NCBI RefSeq assembly: GCF_000428525.1
Contig: NZ_AUAC01000003.1
Location: 496,001 to 560,000 of the forward strand
Origin: Hellea balneolensis DSM 19091
GTDB lineage: Bacteria > Pseudomonadota > Alphaproteobacteria > Caulobacterales > Maricaulaceae
Direction of reading: 5' to 3'
Length of the DNA: 64,000 bases
In this document: positions 8,573 to 18,355 of the stretch, in pieces
How the letters are laid out: the number at the start of each line of letters is the position of its first letter
Numbering within the stretch: position 1 is the first letter of the stretch
Notes under the pieces: generated by a model
The model's database searches: none
The model's input: the letters and a program-made list of their open reading frames with translations, nothing else
What the model was told of the DNA's origin: nothing
Position numbers and translations under genes: made by a program

Positions 8573-9694
8573 ATGCCGGATAATAATAGTCCTTGGGGCA
8601 ATAAAGGTGGCGGCGGCAAGAAGCCGGGCCAGAACCCTTGGGGAAGCCAAGGTAAGCCTGATCGGAATCGTCCAAAGCCAGGCGAGGGATCGCCCGATTT
8701 GGATAATGTAATTCAGGGATTTAAGAACCGGGTAAGAACAGGCGGCCCAAGAGGGCCTCGCGGAAGCGGCGGCGGAAACCCGAACGGTCCTCTTCAAAAA
8801 TTCGGGCCCTTTGGGATTGCCGCAATTATCGGTTTGTTCTTCTTATTGATGACAACAATCTACACAGTTGACCAACAGGAAGAAGCTGTTGTCCTTCGTT
8901 TTGGTGAATTTAACAGAACGGCTGCGCCGGGTCTGAATTTCAAACTTCCGTCACCTTTCGAGACATATATTAAAGAGAAAACACGTGTTGTTACGAAAAC
9001 AACGATTGGCGGAAATGATAATACGTCGCTTATGTTGACGGGTGACGAAAATATTGTGGATATTGATTTTACCGTCCTTTGGAGGATCAATGATCTTAAG
9101 AACTACATTTTCGAAGTGGATGAGCCGGCTGTTGCGCTTAAGGCTGTCGCCGAAAGTGCTATGCGCGAAATCATTGGCCGCAGTGAGCTTGAGAATATCA
9201 TCACAACTGAACGTTTGAACACAACAATCGCTGTGCGCGATTTGATGCAAGCCACTCTAGATGAATATGGAGCGGGTATCGAAGTTGTTGAAGTGCAGCT
9301 CCAAAAAGCTGACGCGCCTGATGGACGGGTTGTCGATGCCTTCCGCGACGTTGTTGACGCGACGCAGGAAAAAGAGACGCTGATTAACGAAGCGACGGCT
9401 TACCAGAACACCGTGGTGCCTCAGGCCCGTGGTGCTGCGGCTAAGATCATCCAAGATGCCGAAGGTTATAAAGGCCAAGTTGTTGCCGAAGCCAAAGGTG
9501 AGGCTGAGCGCTTCACGCTTATCTTGGGCGAATATAAAGCTGCGCCGCGCGTGACGCGTCAGCGTATGTATCTAGAAACCATGGAAGACGTTTATAAAGA
9601 CGCGGATAAAATGATGCTGGATACAGAGCCGGGCTCAGGCGTTGTGCCTTATCTGCCCTTAAATGAACTGAACAGAAACAGAGGAGCGAACTAA
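8573..9694 (+). CDS. hflK: HflK, SPFH-family FtsH modulator subunit
   Basis: HflK with HflC forms the large inner-membrane SPFH cage around FtsH. The 373-residue protein has a Gly/Asn/Pro-rich cytoplasmic tail (1-75), one membrane helix (about 78-98) and a periplasmic SPFH domain opening with VDQQEEAVVLRFGEF, followed by a long Ala/Glu helix (about 270-320). The stop overlaps the hflC start by one base (TAATG). A good ribosome site, GGAGAG, precedes the ATG. Confidence 0.95.
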   Translation: MPDNNSPWGNKGGGGKKPGQNPWGSQGKPDRNRPKPGEGSPDLDNVIQGFKNRVRTGGPRGPRGSGGGNPNGPLQKFGPFGIAAIIGLFFLLMTTIYTVDQQEEAVVLRFGEFNRTAAPGLNFKLPSPFETYIKEKTRVVTKTTIGGNDNTSLMLTGDENIVDIDFTVLWRINDLKNYIFEVDEPAVALKAVAESAMREIIGRSELENIITTERLNTTIAVRDLMQATLDEYGAGIEVVEVQLQKADAPDGRVVDAFRDVVDATQEKETLINEATAYQNTVVPQARGAAAKIIQDAEGYKGQVVAEAKGEAERFTLILGEYKAAPRVTRQRMYLETMEDVYKDADKMMLDTEPGSGVVPYLPLNELNRNRGAN

Positions 9695-10584
9695 TGAAAG
9701 GTGCACCTATAATTGTTGTCGTCTTAGGCATCATCGCGGCTATCGTTCTTCTTTGTACGCATACAGTCAAAGAATGGGAACAAGCCCTTATTTTAGAATT
9801 CGGACAAGCCAAGCGCGTTGAAAATGCATGGGGCAGTGAGCCCGAAGCCGGTCTGAAGTTTAAGCTGCCATATGAAAAACCAGTTACGCTTGATCGCCGT
9901 AATCTTGAGGTCGATTTGAAATCTGTTGAACTTGTCGCCTCTGACCAAGAGCGCCTCATAGTTGACGCTTTTATCCGTTACCGTATTGTTGACGGAATTA
10001 AATTCTATCAGGCTTTGCAAACAGAACGCGGTGCACAATTGCAGCTACAATCCATCATGGATTCTACATTGCGTGACGTTTTGGGCCGTGTGGATCGTCC
10101 AAACATTATTGCTGGCCGACGTGCTGAGTTGATGGGGGAGATTCAACAAGTCTCCAACAATGTTGTAAAAGATAAAGACTTCGGTATCGAAATTATTGAC
10201 GTGCGTATTAAACGCGCCGATTTGCCATCTGCCAACACGGAACAAGTACTAAACCGTATGGTCACTGAACGTAAGCAAATCGCAGATTTGATACGCTCTG
10301 AAGGCCGTGAGGAAGCGCTTGAAATTACATCAACGGCTGACAAGGATGCGACGATCATTCGTGCGCAAGCGCAGCAACAGGCCGAGGTTATTCGTGGTCA
10401 AGGCGACCAAGAGCGTAATGCCATTTATGCGGCGGCTTATAATCAGGACCCTGAGTTTTTCGCGTTTTATCGCTCTATGGAGGCCTATAAAACTGGCTTA
10501 ACAAAGGGCACGACATATGTGCTCTCTCCCGATAGCGACTTCTTAGGTTATCTGGACGATCAATCCGGCCCGGGACGCCGCTAA
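9694..10584 (+). CDS. hflC: HflC, SPFH-family FtsH modulator subunit
   Basis: This 296-residue partner of HflK has an N-terminal membrane helix (about 4-22) and the SPFH domain from VKEWEQALILEFGQ onward, then the coiled helix with EALEITSTADKDATIIRAQAQQQAEVIR split between residues 205 and 235. It overlaps hflK by one base, so the two subunits are made together. DUF2065 and a DegP protease follow, the widely conserved order. Confidence 0.95.
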   Translation: MKGAPIIVVVLGIIAAIVLLCTHTVKEWEQALILEFGQAKRVENAWGSEPEAGLKFKLPYEKPVTLDRRNLEVDLKSVELVASDQERLIVDAFIRYRIVDGIKFYQALQTERGAQLQLQSIMDSTLRDVLGRVDRPNIIAGRRAELMGEIQQVSNNVVKDKDFGIEIIDVRIKRADLPSANTEQVLNRMVTERKQIADLIRSEGREEALEITSTADKDATIIRAQAQQQAEVIRGQGDQERNAIYAAAYNQDPEFFAFYRSMEAYKTGLTKGTTYVLSPDSDFLGYLDDQSGPGRR

Positions 10585-10596
10585 ACAGATTATTTC

Positions 10597-10803
10597 ATGG
10601 GTTTTGGCGGAATTGTAATGATTGCCATAGGGGGCACTCTCGCATTTGAGGGCGTCCTTTGGGCTATTTTCCCCTCTCAAATGCGGCGCATGTATCATGA
10701 GGCTATGTCGCAATTGGATGACAAATCTCTTCACATAGGTGGTTTAGTATCCGTGATGATAGGCGTTATTCTTGTTGGGGCCGCCGTAAAACTCGCCGGA
10801 TGA
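10597..10803 (+). CDS. DUF2065 (YjeT-like) small membrane protein
   Basis: This 68-residue protein has two hydrophobic helices (about 5-24 and 47-65) joined by a basic loop with FPSQMRRMYHE, the DUF2065 signature. It lies 12 bases after hflC and before degP, which is the usual place of DUF2065 genes. Its role is unknown; context suggests an accessory in HflKC/FtsH or DegP envelope quality control. Confidence 0.82.
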   Translation: MGFGGIVMIAIGGTLAFEGVLWAIFPSQMRRMYHEAMSQLDDKSLHIGGLVSVMIGVILVGAAVKLAG

Positions 10804-10870
10804 CGGAAATTTCATCCGATGCGCTGATTGTGCGTCTTGGCAAATCAATACAAGGCGCTAGGGTAGGGCT

Positions 10871-12289
10871 ATGATAAAACGTTTCGGACTTTCCTTGATA
10901 TTGGCTTCTGCTCTAAGCTTTGCAGTTCTACCTGCTCATACCGAAGCCAGACCCGTGCCGGATGGATTTTCTGAGCTCGCTAAGAGACTCTCGCCCTCCG
11001 TAGTCAATATCTCAACCGCGCAAACTGTCGAGGTGAATACCGAAGATGCGCCAGCCTTTCCTAAAGGGTCTCCACTTGAGCGGTTTAATGACTTTTTTGG
11101 CGGTGGAGGATCGCAAAATGGGCGCGTCTCTAAATCCTTGGGTTCAGGCTTTGTGGTCGATGCTGACGGCTATATCGTTACCAATAACCACGTTATTGAA
11201 GGCGCAGACCTTATCGAAGTGACTTTCCCAAATGGCGATACTTATGAAGCCGAGCTTTTGGGCCGAGATCCTGCGACAGATATCGCGCTACTGAAAATAG
11301 ACGCTGGGAAGCCTATGCCTTTTGTCAAATTTGGCGATTCAGATAACGCCGAAGTGGGTGAGTGGGTCATGGCGATTGGTAATCCTTTTGGCTATTCCGG
11401 CTCAGTTGCGGCGGGTATTATCTCGGCGCGTAACCGCGATATTTCTCATGGCTCCTATGATGATTTCATCCAAACTGACGTGGCCATTAACAAGGGTAAT
11501 TCCGGCGGGCCGCTCTTTAACATGGACGGTGATGTTGTTGGCGTAAATACAGCCATACTCTCGCCGACGGGTTATAGTGTCGGTATTAGTTTTTCCGTTC
11601 CGGCCGAACTTGCAAGCTCTGTCGTTGATCAGTTGCGTGAATATGGCGAGACGCGCCGCGGTTATCTTGGCGTGCGTCCTCAGAAAGTCAGCAATGCGAT
11701 TGCAAAATCCTATGGCCTTGACGATCCGCACGGCGCCCTAATCACAACGGTTGTTAAGGACGGCCCCGCGGATAAGGCCGGGCTGAAAAAAGGGGATTTG
11801 ATTACGCATTTGGGCGGCGAGAAGCTCGAAAGCTCACGGCTTCTCTCGCGCATGATAGCCGATTCAAAAATTGATGAGGAGCTTGAAGTCTCTTACATTC
11901 GCAAACGTAAAAAGAAGACAGCCAAAGTTGTTATTGAACGCCTCAAAGAAAAAGTCACAGAGGATGAACGAAAACGCCGCGAGCAAGAGGAAAATGACGC
12001 GGACCGCGTCGCTTCTGGTATCGCGGTAGAGGCGCTTTCAGACGAAACACGCAAAAAATACCGCATTAAAGATGAAATTAAAGGCGTGCGCGTTGTCAAA
12101 GTCGAAAAACGCGCCGAAGCGAGCGGTAAAATCCTCACAGGTGATATTATCGAAGAGGTCGGTTTTGAGGCTGTAGAGTCTCCTAAAGCTTTTGAAGAAG
12201 CCATGGAAGCCGCGAAAGAATTTGATACGCCGGTTACGATTCTCATCAATCGCGGCGGTAATTATATTTTCTACGCCCTGACGATCTAA
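10871..12289 (+). CDS. degP: DegP/DegQ-type periplasmic serine protease (HtrA family)
   Basis: This 472-residue protein has a signal peptide (about 1-26), a trypsin-like protease domain and two PDZ domains (about 260-350 and 385-465). The triad is H107 (TNNHVIEG), D137 (PATDIALL) and S211 (GNSGGPL). It degrades or holds misfolded periplasmic proteins. It closes the hflK-hflC-DUF2065 group, 67 bases after DUF2065. The linker between the PDZ domains is very charged (KVTEDERKRREQEEND). A convergent small gene follows nine bases after its stop. Confidence 0.95.
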   Translation: MIKRFGLSLILASALSFAVLPAHTEARPVPDGFSELAKRLSPSVVNISTAQTVEVNTEDAPAFPKGSPLERFNDFFGGGGSQNGRVSKSLGSGFVVDADGYIVTNNHVIEGADLIEVTFPNGDTYEAELLGRDPATDIALLKIDAGKPMPFVKFGDSDNAEVGEWVMAIGNPFGYSGSVAAGIISARNRDISHGSYDDFIQTDVAINKGNSGGPLFNMDGDVVGVNTAILSPTGYSVGISFSVPAELASSVVDQLREYGETRRGYLGVRPQKVSNAIAKSYGLDDPHGALITTVVKDGPADKAGLKKGDLITHLGGEKLESSRLLSRMIADSKIDEELEVSYIRKRKKKTAKVVIERLKEKVTEDERKRREQEENDADRVASGIAVEALSDETRKKYRIKDEIKGVRVVKVEKRAEASGKILTGDIIEEVGFEAVESPKAFEEAMEAAKEFDTPVTILINRGGNYIFYALTI

Positions 12290-12298
12290 TTTAGCGGC

Positions 12299-12556
12299 TT
12301 AGTTTTTTAGCTTCACATCATGCTTGCTGGCGCGGCCACTGACACGCTTACGCCACATGCGGAAGCTGCTGGGCTGCATATGCCCTCGCATAATTTTAAT
12401 GACCTCACTTTCGCTCAGGCCGGACTGCTTTTTGATATCATCAAAAGACGTTTCATCATCCCAAGCCATAGCCACGATTTCGGATGTTGTTAGTACACCT
12501 TGATCATGGCGCGGGGGCGCGGGAATGAAATCGTCTGGAAAGCTTCGCTGTGTCAT
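12299..12556 (-). CDS. DUF2805/TIGR03643 small helix-turn-helix-like protein
   Basis: The 85-residue protein has the family core LTTSEIVAMAWDDETSFDDI, then GLSESEVIKIMRGHMQPSSFRMWRKRV split by a short turn, which looks like a helix-turn-helix. Length fits the TIGR03643 family, whose function is not known. It is convergent with degP. Confidence 0.75.
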   Translation of the reverse strand: MTQRSFPDDFIPAPPRHDQGVLTTSEIVAMAWDDETSFDDIKKQSGLSESEVIKIMRGHMQPSSFRMWRKRVSGRASKHDVKLKN

Positions 12557-12590
12557 AATCTTATTACGCTTGGCGAGGCCATTAGGTTGC

Positions 12591-12938
12591 CTAGGCTTTT
12601 AGAGCCGCCGTAATAATGATCTCTACCTTCAATATCTCCCGCGCCATTTTAACTTCGCCGCATGCGCGGGCAGGGGCGTATCCTTCTGGCACCCACGCGT
12701 TCCAAATCTCGTTAAATTCCGCAAAGTAAGACATGTCGGAGAGCCATATAACGGCTTGCAGAATATGTTCCCGGCTCGACCCGGCCTCATTTAGCAAGCT
12801 GTCGATACGTGACAGGCAATCATGGGTTTGCTCAGCTAGGCTCTCTCCATCGCCAACCTGTCCAGACAGATAAACAGTGTCGTTATGTTTGACATATTTG
12901 CTTGAGCGGGCGGTGGTGTGAAAGCGTTCTACAGTCAT
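12591..12938 (-). CDS. RidA/YjgF-family protein
   Basis: The 115-residue protein has the RidA layout: VYLSGQVGDGESLAEQT near the N-terminus, HILQAVIWLSDM in the middle and GYAPARACGEV near the end, keeping the conserved Arg (PAR) that binds carboxylate groups in enamine/imine deaminases. Its start overlaps the serB stop by four bases (ATGA), so it is probably coupled to serB. RidA proteins remove reactive enamines made by PLP enzymes, which fits a serine-metabolism neighbour. Confidence 0.85.
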   Translation of the reverse strand: MTVERFHTTARSSKYVKHNDTVYLSGQVGDGESLAEQTHDCLSRIDSLLNEAGSSREHILQAVIWLSDMSYFAEFNEIWNAWVPEGYAPARACGEVKMAREILKVEIIITAALKA

Positions 12939-13828
12939 AATAAAGCCGAAGACACAAACTCACTTTCACGATACCCTTGAAAATATAGGGCAGTTGTGAG
13001 GTCGGAGTGGTTTATTGCGCAATGCGCTTGCACGGCGACGACGGGTTTGGCGTAAAAGGCGATGCCTAAGCCGGCCGCGGTTATCATGGCTAAATCATTT
13101 GCGCCGTCTCCTATGGCTATGGCGTTTGAGGCTCCGCCTAACTCAGCGCTATGTGCGTTTAAAGCCTCCAGCTTGGCTTCGCGTCCAAGGATAGGCATGC
13201 CAACTGTTCCCAAGAGCTTGCCGTCTTTTTCAAGCAATGTGTTAGCTTGGTGGATATCAAAGCCGCAAGCTTCGGCAACGCGGCCTGAGAAAAAAGTAAA
13301 GCCGCCCGATACAATAACAGTTTTTGCACCATTCCCTTTCATGGTTTGACAAAGAATGCGCGCGCCATCATTTAATCTGATGCGCTCTTCAAAGCATTTT
13401 TGCAGCACGGAAATATTTAGGTCTTTTAATAGGCTAACACGCTCCGTTAGCGCACCCTCAAAGCCTATCTCTCCGCGCATGGCGCGTTCGGTAATAGCCG
13501 AGACCCTGTCTTTGACGCCCGCAAAGTCAGCGAGCTCGTCAATGCATTCCTGCCCGATAAGCGTGCTGTCCATATCGCAAATCAAGAGCTGCTTTTTACG
13601 TTCTTTATGGGGCTGAATGCAAATATCCGCTTTAACGCCGCAGCTCTGTAAGGCTTTGAGAATATCGTCTTGGGTCAAGCTATCAGAGATGACGCCTTCA
13701 AAAGCCTTGCCTTCAGATAGAATGGCAACCTCTTCCAAAAGGGGGATGCTGCCGAGTGAAATCTCAAAATCCTTCGCGTCTCTTTTGGCTAGCACAATCG
13801 TGGCGATGCGAGGTAGAGAGGCAGACAT
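12935..13828 (-). CDS. serB: Phosphoserine phosphatase
   Basis: SerB makes serine from phosphoserine. The 297-residue protein has an N-terminal ACT-like region (about 1-85) and a HAD phosphatase domain with the nucleophile motif DMDSTLIGQE, VSGGFTFFSG, and GDGANDLAMI. I chose the ATG at 13828; an upstream in-frame start would run into miaA. Only 15 bases separate its start codon from the divergent miaA start, so each promoter must lie in the other gene. Confidence 0.94.
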   Translation of the reverse strand: MSASLPRIATIVLAKRDAKDFEISLGSIPLLEEVAILSEGKAFEGVISDSLTQDDILKALQSCGVKADICIQPHKERKKQLLICDMDSTLIGQECIDELADFAGVKDRVSAITERAMRGEIGFEGALTERVSLLKDLNISVLQKCFEERIRLNDGARILCQTMKGNGAKTVIVSGGFTFFSGRVAEACGFDIHQANTLLEKDGKLLGTVGMPILGREAKLEALNAHSAELGGASNAIAIGDGANDLAMITAAGLGIAFYAKPVVAVQAHCAINHSDLTTALYFQGYRESEFVSSALL

Positions 13829-13843
13829 GAGAAGACTCGTTTT

Positions 13844-14761
13844 ATGAAACCGATAATTTGTATTACAGGCCCAACCGCGAGCGGCAAGAGCGCTTGGGCG
13901 GTTGAGATTGCAAAATCTGTGGGCGGCGAGATAATAAATGCAGACGCTATGCAAGTTTACAAAGATTTGCAGATTTTATCCGCGCGTCCGCTCCCGTCGG
14001 ACATGCAAGGCATCCCGCATCACTTATTCGGGCATATTTCTGGACATGTGCGTTATTCTACGGGCGCTTGGCTAGCAGAGGTTCAGCCTGTCATTCTTGA
14101 TTGTCTTGCAAGAGATGTCGTGCCGATCCTAACGGGCGGAACAGGGCTTTATTTTAAAGCGCTAATAGACGGCATGGCTCAAATTCCGGCAATATCAAGC
14201 TGTGCTATGTCCTCCGCGCAAGAGCTGCTTGACGTGCAGGGAATAGACGCTCTCAGGCGCAAAGCTGAGACCGTTGATGCGATAGCCACAAAGCGCGTCC
14301 TTGGACATGACCCGCAAAGGCTCTTGCGCATCGTTAGTGTCTATGAGGAGACAGGCAGAGGGCTGAGCGACTGGCAGTCCGACACGCGCCCCGTCATTCC
14401 AAAACAGTTTTGCCGCCTTGCTGTTGTTTTACCAGAGCGGCAAGCCCTTTACGCGCGTATCAATAGCCGCTTTGAGGCCATGATAAATAATGGCGGCTTG
14501 GAAGAGGCAAAGGCTGTATTTCAGGCGGGGTATGATGAAAGTTTGCCCATGATGAAGGCCATAGGGTTACAGCAATTTTTTCCTTATTTGAAAGGAGAGG
14601 CAAGTCTGGAGCAGGCCATAGATATCGCGAAACGCGATACGCGCCGCTTTGCAAAACGTCAATTTACGTGGTTCAGAGGACAAGCCAAAGAGTGGACATC
14701 TGTAAATAATCATTCTCAAAAGAAAGAGTTTGAGGCAAATATTCCCTTAGAAATCCTTTGA
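13844..14761 (+). CDS. miaA: tRNA dimethylallyltransferase
   Basis: MiaA adds an isopentenyl group to A37 of tRNAs reading UNN codons. The protein has the P-loop GPTASGKS at residues 7-14, then NADAMQVYKDLQILSARP, PHHLFGHI and LTGGTGLYFKAL. 305 residues is the normal length. It is divergent from serB, a common alphaproteobacterial arrangement, and is followed by a likely terminator at 14840. Confidence 0.95.
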   Translation: MKPIICITGPTASGKSAWAVEIAKSVGGEIINADAMQVYKDLQILSARPLPSDMQGIPHHLFGHISGHVRYSTGAWLAEVQPVILDCLARDVVPILTGGTGLYFKALIDGMAQIPAISSCAMSSAQELLDVQGIDALRRKAETVDAIATKRVLGHDPQRLLRIVSVYEETGRGLSDWQSDTRPVIPKQFCRLAVVLPERQALYARINSRFEAMINNGGLEEAKAVFQAGYDESLPMMKAIGLQQFFPYLKGEASLEQAIDIAKRDTRRFAKRQFTWFRGQAKEWTSVNNHSQKKEFEANIPLEIL

Positions 14762-14839
14762 CTCTAAGGCAAAAGGTAAATATTACCAGATATGCTCCTA
14801 TTTGGAGCAGTCATGCGCAAACTTAACCAATTTTGGTAG

Positions 14840-14873
14840 GGTGTCCTTTCTTCGAAGAGGATGCCTTTTTTTT
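14840..14873 (+). terminator. Rho-independent terminator after miaA
   Basis: An eight-pair stem (GGTGTCCT with AGGATGCC, two of the pairs G-T) closed by a small inner hairpin CTTCGAAG is followed directly by eight T residues. Confidence 0.7.
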
Positions 14874-14933
14874 GTAACGAAGCTTGTGGGAATTTCATTT
14901 TCCTCGCTGCGGTATTCTCTGTAAAGCCAGAGA

Positions 14934-15650
14934 ATGAAGTCTTTCTGGGCATTTTTTACGCATATGGATAAGCAAGCGCTGCGGGCTTTGTCCGTGCTTT
15001 TGGTAATGTTTGGTGTTGTAATCCTACTCATACTTCTAGGGCAGGATATGCTGAGCTTACAGGAAAGCGAGTTTCACCGCTTTTTCGAATATCTGCGCGA
15101 GTCTGGATATGGATTGCCCCTGACAATTCTGACATTTATTCTGGCCGCGTTTTTGGGTGCGCCGCAATGGGCTTTGATTGCCGGAGTCATAGTTGCCTTT
15201 GGTCCTGCTACCGGGGGCGTTTATGCCTGGATTGCGACAATGGTGTCAGCAAGTCTCGATTTCTGGCTGGGCCGCTGGATAGGGGCTGAGCGGCTGCAAC
15301 GCTATGGAGGAGACTTGGTCAACCGTATTGTCCGTATTGTTCGGCGCAACGGTCTTGTCACCAGTTTTGCTGTGCGCTTTGTGCCGACAGGGCCATTCGT
15401 TCTGGTGAATATGGCGGCTGGAGTCTCTCGTATGACCTTTCCATCCTTTTTCCTAGGAACAGCAATCGGAATCATTCCCAAAATTGCAATCGTCGCTTTG
15501 GTGGCACAGGGGCTTATTTCGGGCAGTGAAGGGAAGGTCGTGATGACAGTTTTCATCGGTCTGGCTTTGTTGTTGGTTGGGTTTATGTTTTTGGCGCGTA
15601 AACGCTTAAGGGGCGAAGTTGCTGTTGAGCTTAAAAAAGACAGTGTTTAG
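14934..15650 (+). CDS. TVP38/TMEM64 (VTT-domain) membrane protein
   Basis: This 238-residue protein has about five to six hydrophobic segments and the VTT core: FLGAPQWALIAGVIVAFG, then a central region with DFWLGRWIGAERLQR and VRFVPTGPFVLVNMAAG. Family members are related to DedA and to eukaryotic scramblase-like proteins; the bacterial role is unclear. A second ATG 30 bases in (14964) is possible. It lies upstream of mreB but a stem-loop and 150 bases intervene. Confidence 0.82.
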   Translation: MKSFWAFFTHMDKQALRALSVLLVMFGVVILLILLGQDMLSLQESEFHRFFEYLRESGYGLPLTILTFILAAFLGAPQWALIAGVIVAFGPATGGVYAWIATMVSASLDFWLGRWIGAERLQRYGGDLVNRIVRIVRRNGLVTSFAVRFVPTGPFVLVNMAAGVSRMTFPSFFLGTAIGIIPKIAIVALVAQGLISGSEGKVVMTVFIGLALLLVGFMFLARKRLRGEVAVELKKDSV

Positions 15651-15673
15651 CGCTATTTAAAGCTATGAGCCCT

Positions 15674-15697
15674 TGCTTTTTATCCACGTAAAAAGCA
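15674..15697 (+). other. Nine-base perfect stem-loop upstream of mreB
   Basis: TGCTTTTTA and TAAAAAGCA pair perfectly around a six-base loop, 104 bases before mreB. There is no T run after it on the plus strand. It could end the upstream transcript or be an operator for mreB. A GANTC site (GAATC) lies at 15715-15719. Confidence 0.4.
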
Positions 15698-15782
15698 TTA
15701 ACACTTATTAAAGCGAATCCCGTTCTGCTGTGCATGTCAACACGTTATCTTCATCCAGTTAAAATGCGGGTAAAACGAATAA

Positions 15783-16844
<1,062 letters not shown>

Positions 16845-16889
16845 ACCTACTCATAAAGGAGTGTTTGGGGGTCAGCCCTGACGTCAAAT

Positions 16890-17831
16890 ATGTTTGGTAG
16901 CCCTACTGATAACACTCGCGCTTCGACGATTGCGTTCATTCTGGCTTTCATAGCCTCTGCCATTCTTTTCATCTCTGATCGCGGGAGTGAGCGTCTTTTA
17001 CTGAGAACCCAAACAAATGCTGAAGCTGTCACGTCACCCGGGTTAGCCATGCTTTCAAAACCCTTACGTGGAGCTGAAAGCCTTGTGGCAGAATTCAAAG
17101 ACCGCTCACGCGCCTTAGAGGAAAATAAATCCTTGAGGGAAGAGCTCTACGCTCTTCGGGAGGATAAACAACGCGCGGAGCTAATAGAAATGAAGCTGCG
17201 CAGATTTGAAGAAATATTAGGTGCGGATAGTGGATTGGATATACCCGCACAAAAGATTGCGGCGCGTGCCGTCAGCGAAATTGAGGGCCCATTTGTGCGA
17301 TCTGCACTGATAAATGCAGGCCGCAAGCAAGGCCTTAAAAAAGGTCACCCTGTTATGACAGTTGAGGGGCTTTATGGTCATATCTTAAGAGCTGGGCCAA
17401 AGGCTTCGCGTGTTTTGCTGCTGGGGGATTTGAACAGCCGTATTTCTGTTATGTCCATGCGCTCAAGTGCCAGGGCGATTTTATCGGGTGATAATAGTGA
17501 CCTTCCGCGACTGGCTTTTGTAGATGATCGCGCTGATTGGGCCGATGGAGATAAAGTCATCACGTCCGGAGATGATGGAGTTATGCCTGCAGGTCTGCCC
17601 ATTGGCGTGGTTAAAGAGCAAGCCCCACGAGACTTTGTTGTCGAGCTATATTCGAGTCAGAAAAATAATGATTGGGTTTGGGTTTACCCTTACGAACCTA
17701 TCGTGCTTTCCGAAGCAACAGAAGATGATTTGCCAGACTCAGATCAAGTAACAGCAGCAGACGGGCCTGATGAGGTTCAACCTGAAACGCTTGAGAGCCA
17801 AACTCTGGTGCCGCAGCCGGGGACACCCTAA
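16890..17831 (+). CDS. mreC: Rod shape-determining protein MreC
   Basis: This 313-residue periplasmic scaffold has an N-terminal membrane helix (about 10-30), a coiled coil (about 65-105) and the beta-domain with AVSEIEGPFVRSALINAG and LLLGDLNSRISV. The C-terminal 45 residues are an acidic, low-complexity extension. It lies 45 bases after mreB, and its stop overlaps the mreD start by one base (TAATG). Confidence 0.95.
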   Translation: MFGSPTDNTRASTIAFILAFIASAILFISDRGSERLLLRTQTNAEAVTSPGLAMLSKPLRGAESLVAEFKDRSRALEENKSLREELYALREDKQRAELIEMKLRRFEEILGADSGLDIPAQKIAARAVSEIEGPFVRSALINAGRKQGLKKGHPVMTVEGLYGHILRAGPKASRVLLLGDLNSRISVMSMRSSARAILSGDNSDLPRLAFVDDRADWADGDKVITSGDDGVMPAGLPIGVVKEQAPRDFVVELYSSQKNNDWVWVYPYEPIVLSEATEDDLPDSDQVTAADGPDEVQPETLESQTLVPQPGTP

Positions 17832-18355
17832 TGGTTATGCGCGGCTCCTCACAGACTTATGGAAAAGGCGGCGTATGGAAGGGGGCAGCCTTTTTATTCT
17901 TACTGGTTTTAATCTCTGTGCTAAACATAAACTTGGCCGGCCGCACAATTGCATTCATCTTTATACCCCTCATGGGTGTTTGCTTATGGCCGCGAACGGA
18001 TAATGCGATAATGTCAATCCTCGTAATTACATTGATGGGGCTGTTTCTTGATCTTCTCTCTGCAGGACCTTTAGGTTTATGGGCGTTGATATTCTTAGCG
18101 GTTTTCGGTGTCTTCCGGCCACATATGCGCTCAAAACCACATAGCTTTAAGTCGGCTTTCACATTGTGGATTATGGCCTTGTTCATGGCGCTTACCGCTT
18201 CTTTCTTTTTAGGCTGGTTTGCATTGGGCAGCCGCCCAGAAATCACGGCTCTGGTCTATCAAGCCTTAGCCGCATTGGTTTTATTTCCATTAATTTACGC
18301 CATACGACATCTTGGCCGTTATATTCTGACTGATCCTGATTTGAGGGGGATGTAA
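17831..18355 (+). CDS. mreD: Rod shape-determining protein MreD
   Basis: The 174-residue integral membrane protein has about five helices, with LDLLSAGPLGLWALIFLAVF as the recognisable MreD signature. It is joined to mreC and mrdA by one-base TAATG overlaps on both sides, so tight translational coupling is likely. Confidence 0.92.
   Translation: MVMRGSSQTYGKGGVWKGAAFLFLLVLISVLNINLAGRTIAFIFIPLMGVCLWPRTDNAIMSILVITLMGLFLDLLSAGPLGLWALIFLAVFGVFRPHMRSKPHSFKSAFTLWIMALFMALTASFFLGWFALGSRPEITALVYQALAALVLFPLIYAIRHLGRYILTDPDLRGM

Noticed and set aside
15698-15712. CtrA-like TTAA pair upstream of mreB
   Set aside because: The spacing is six, not seven, so it does not meet the CtrA consensus.
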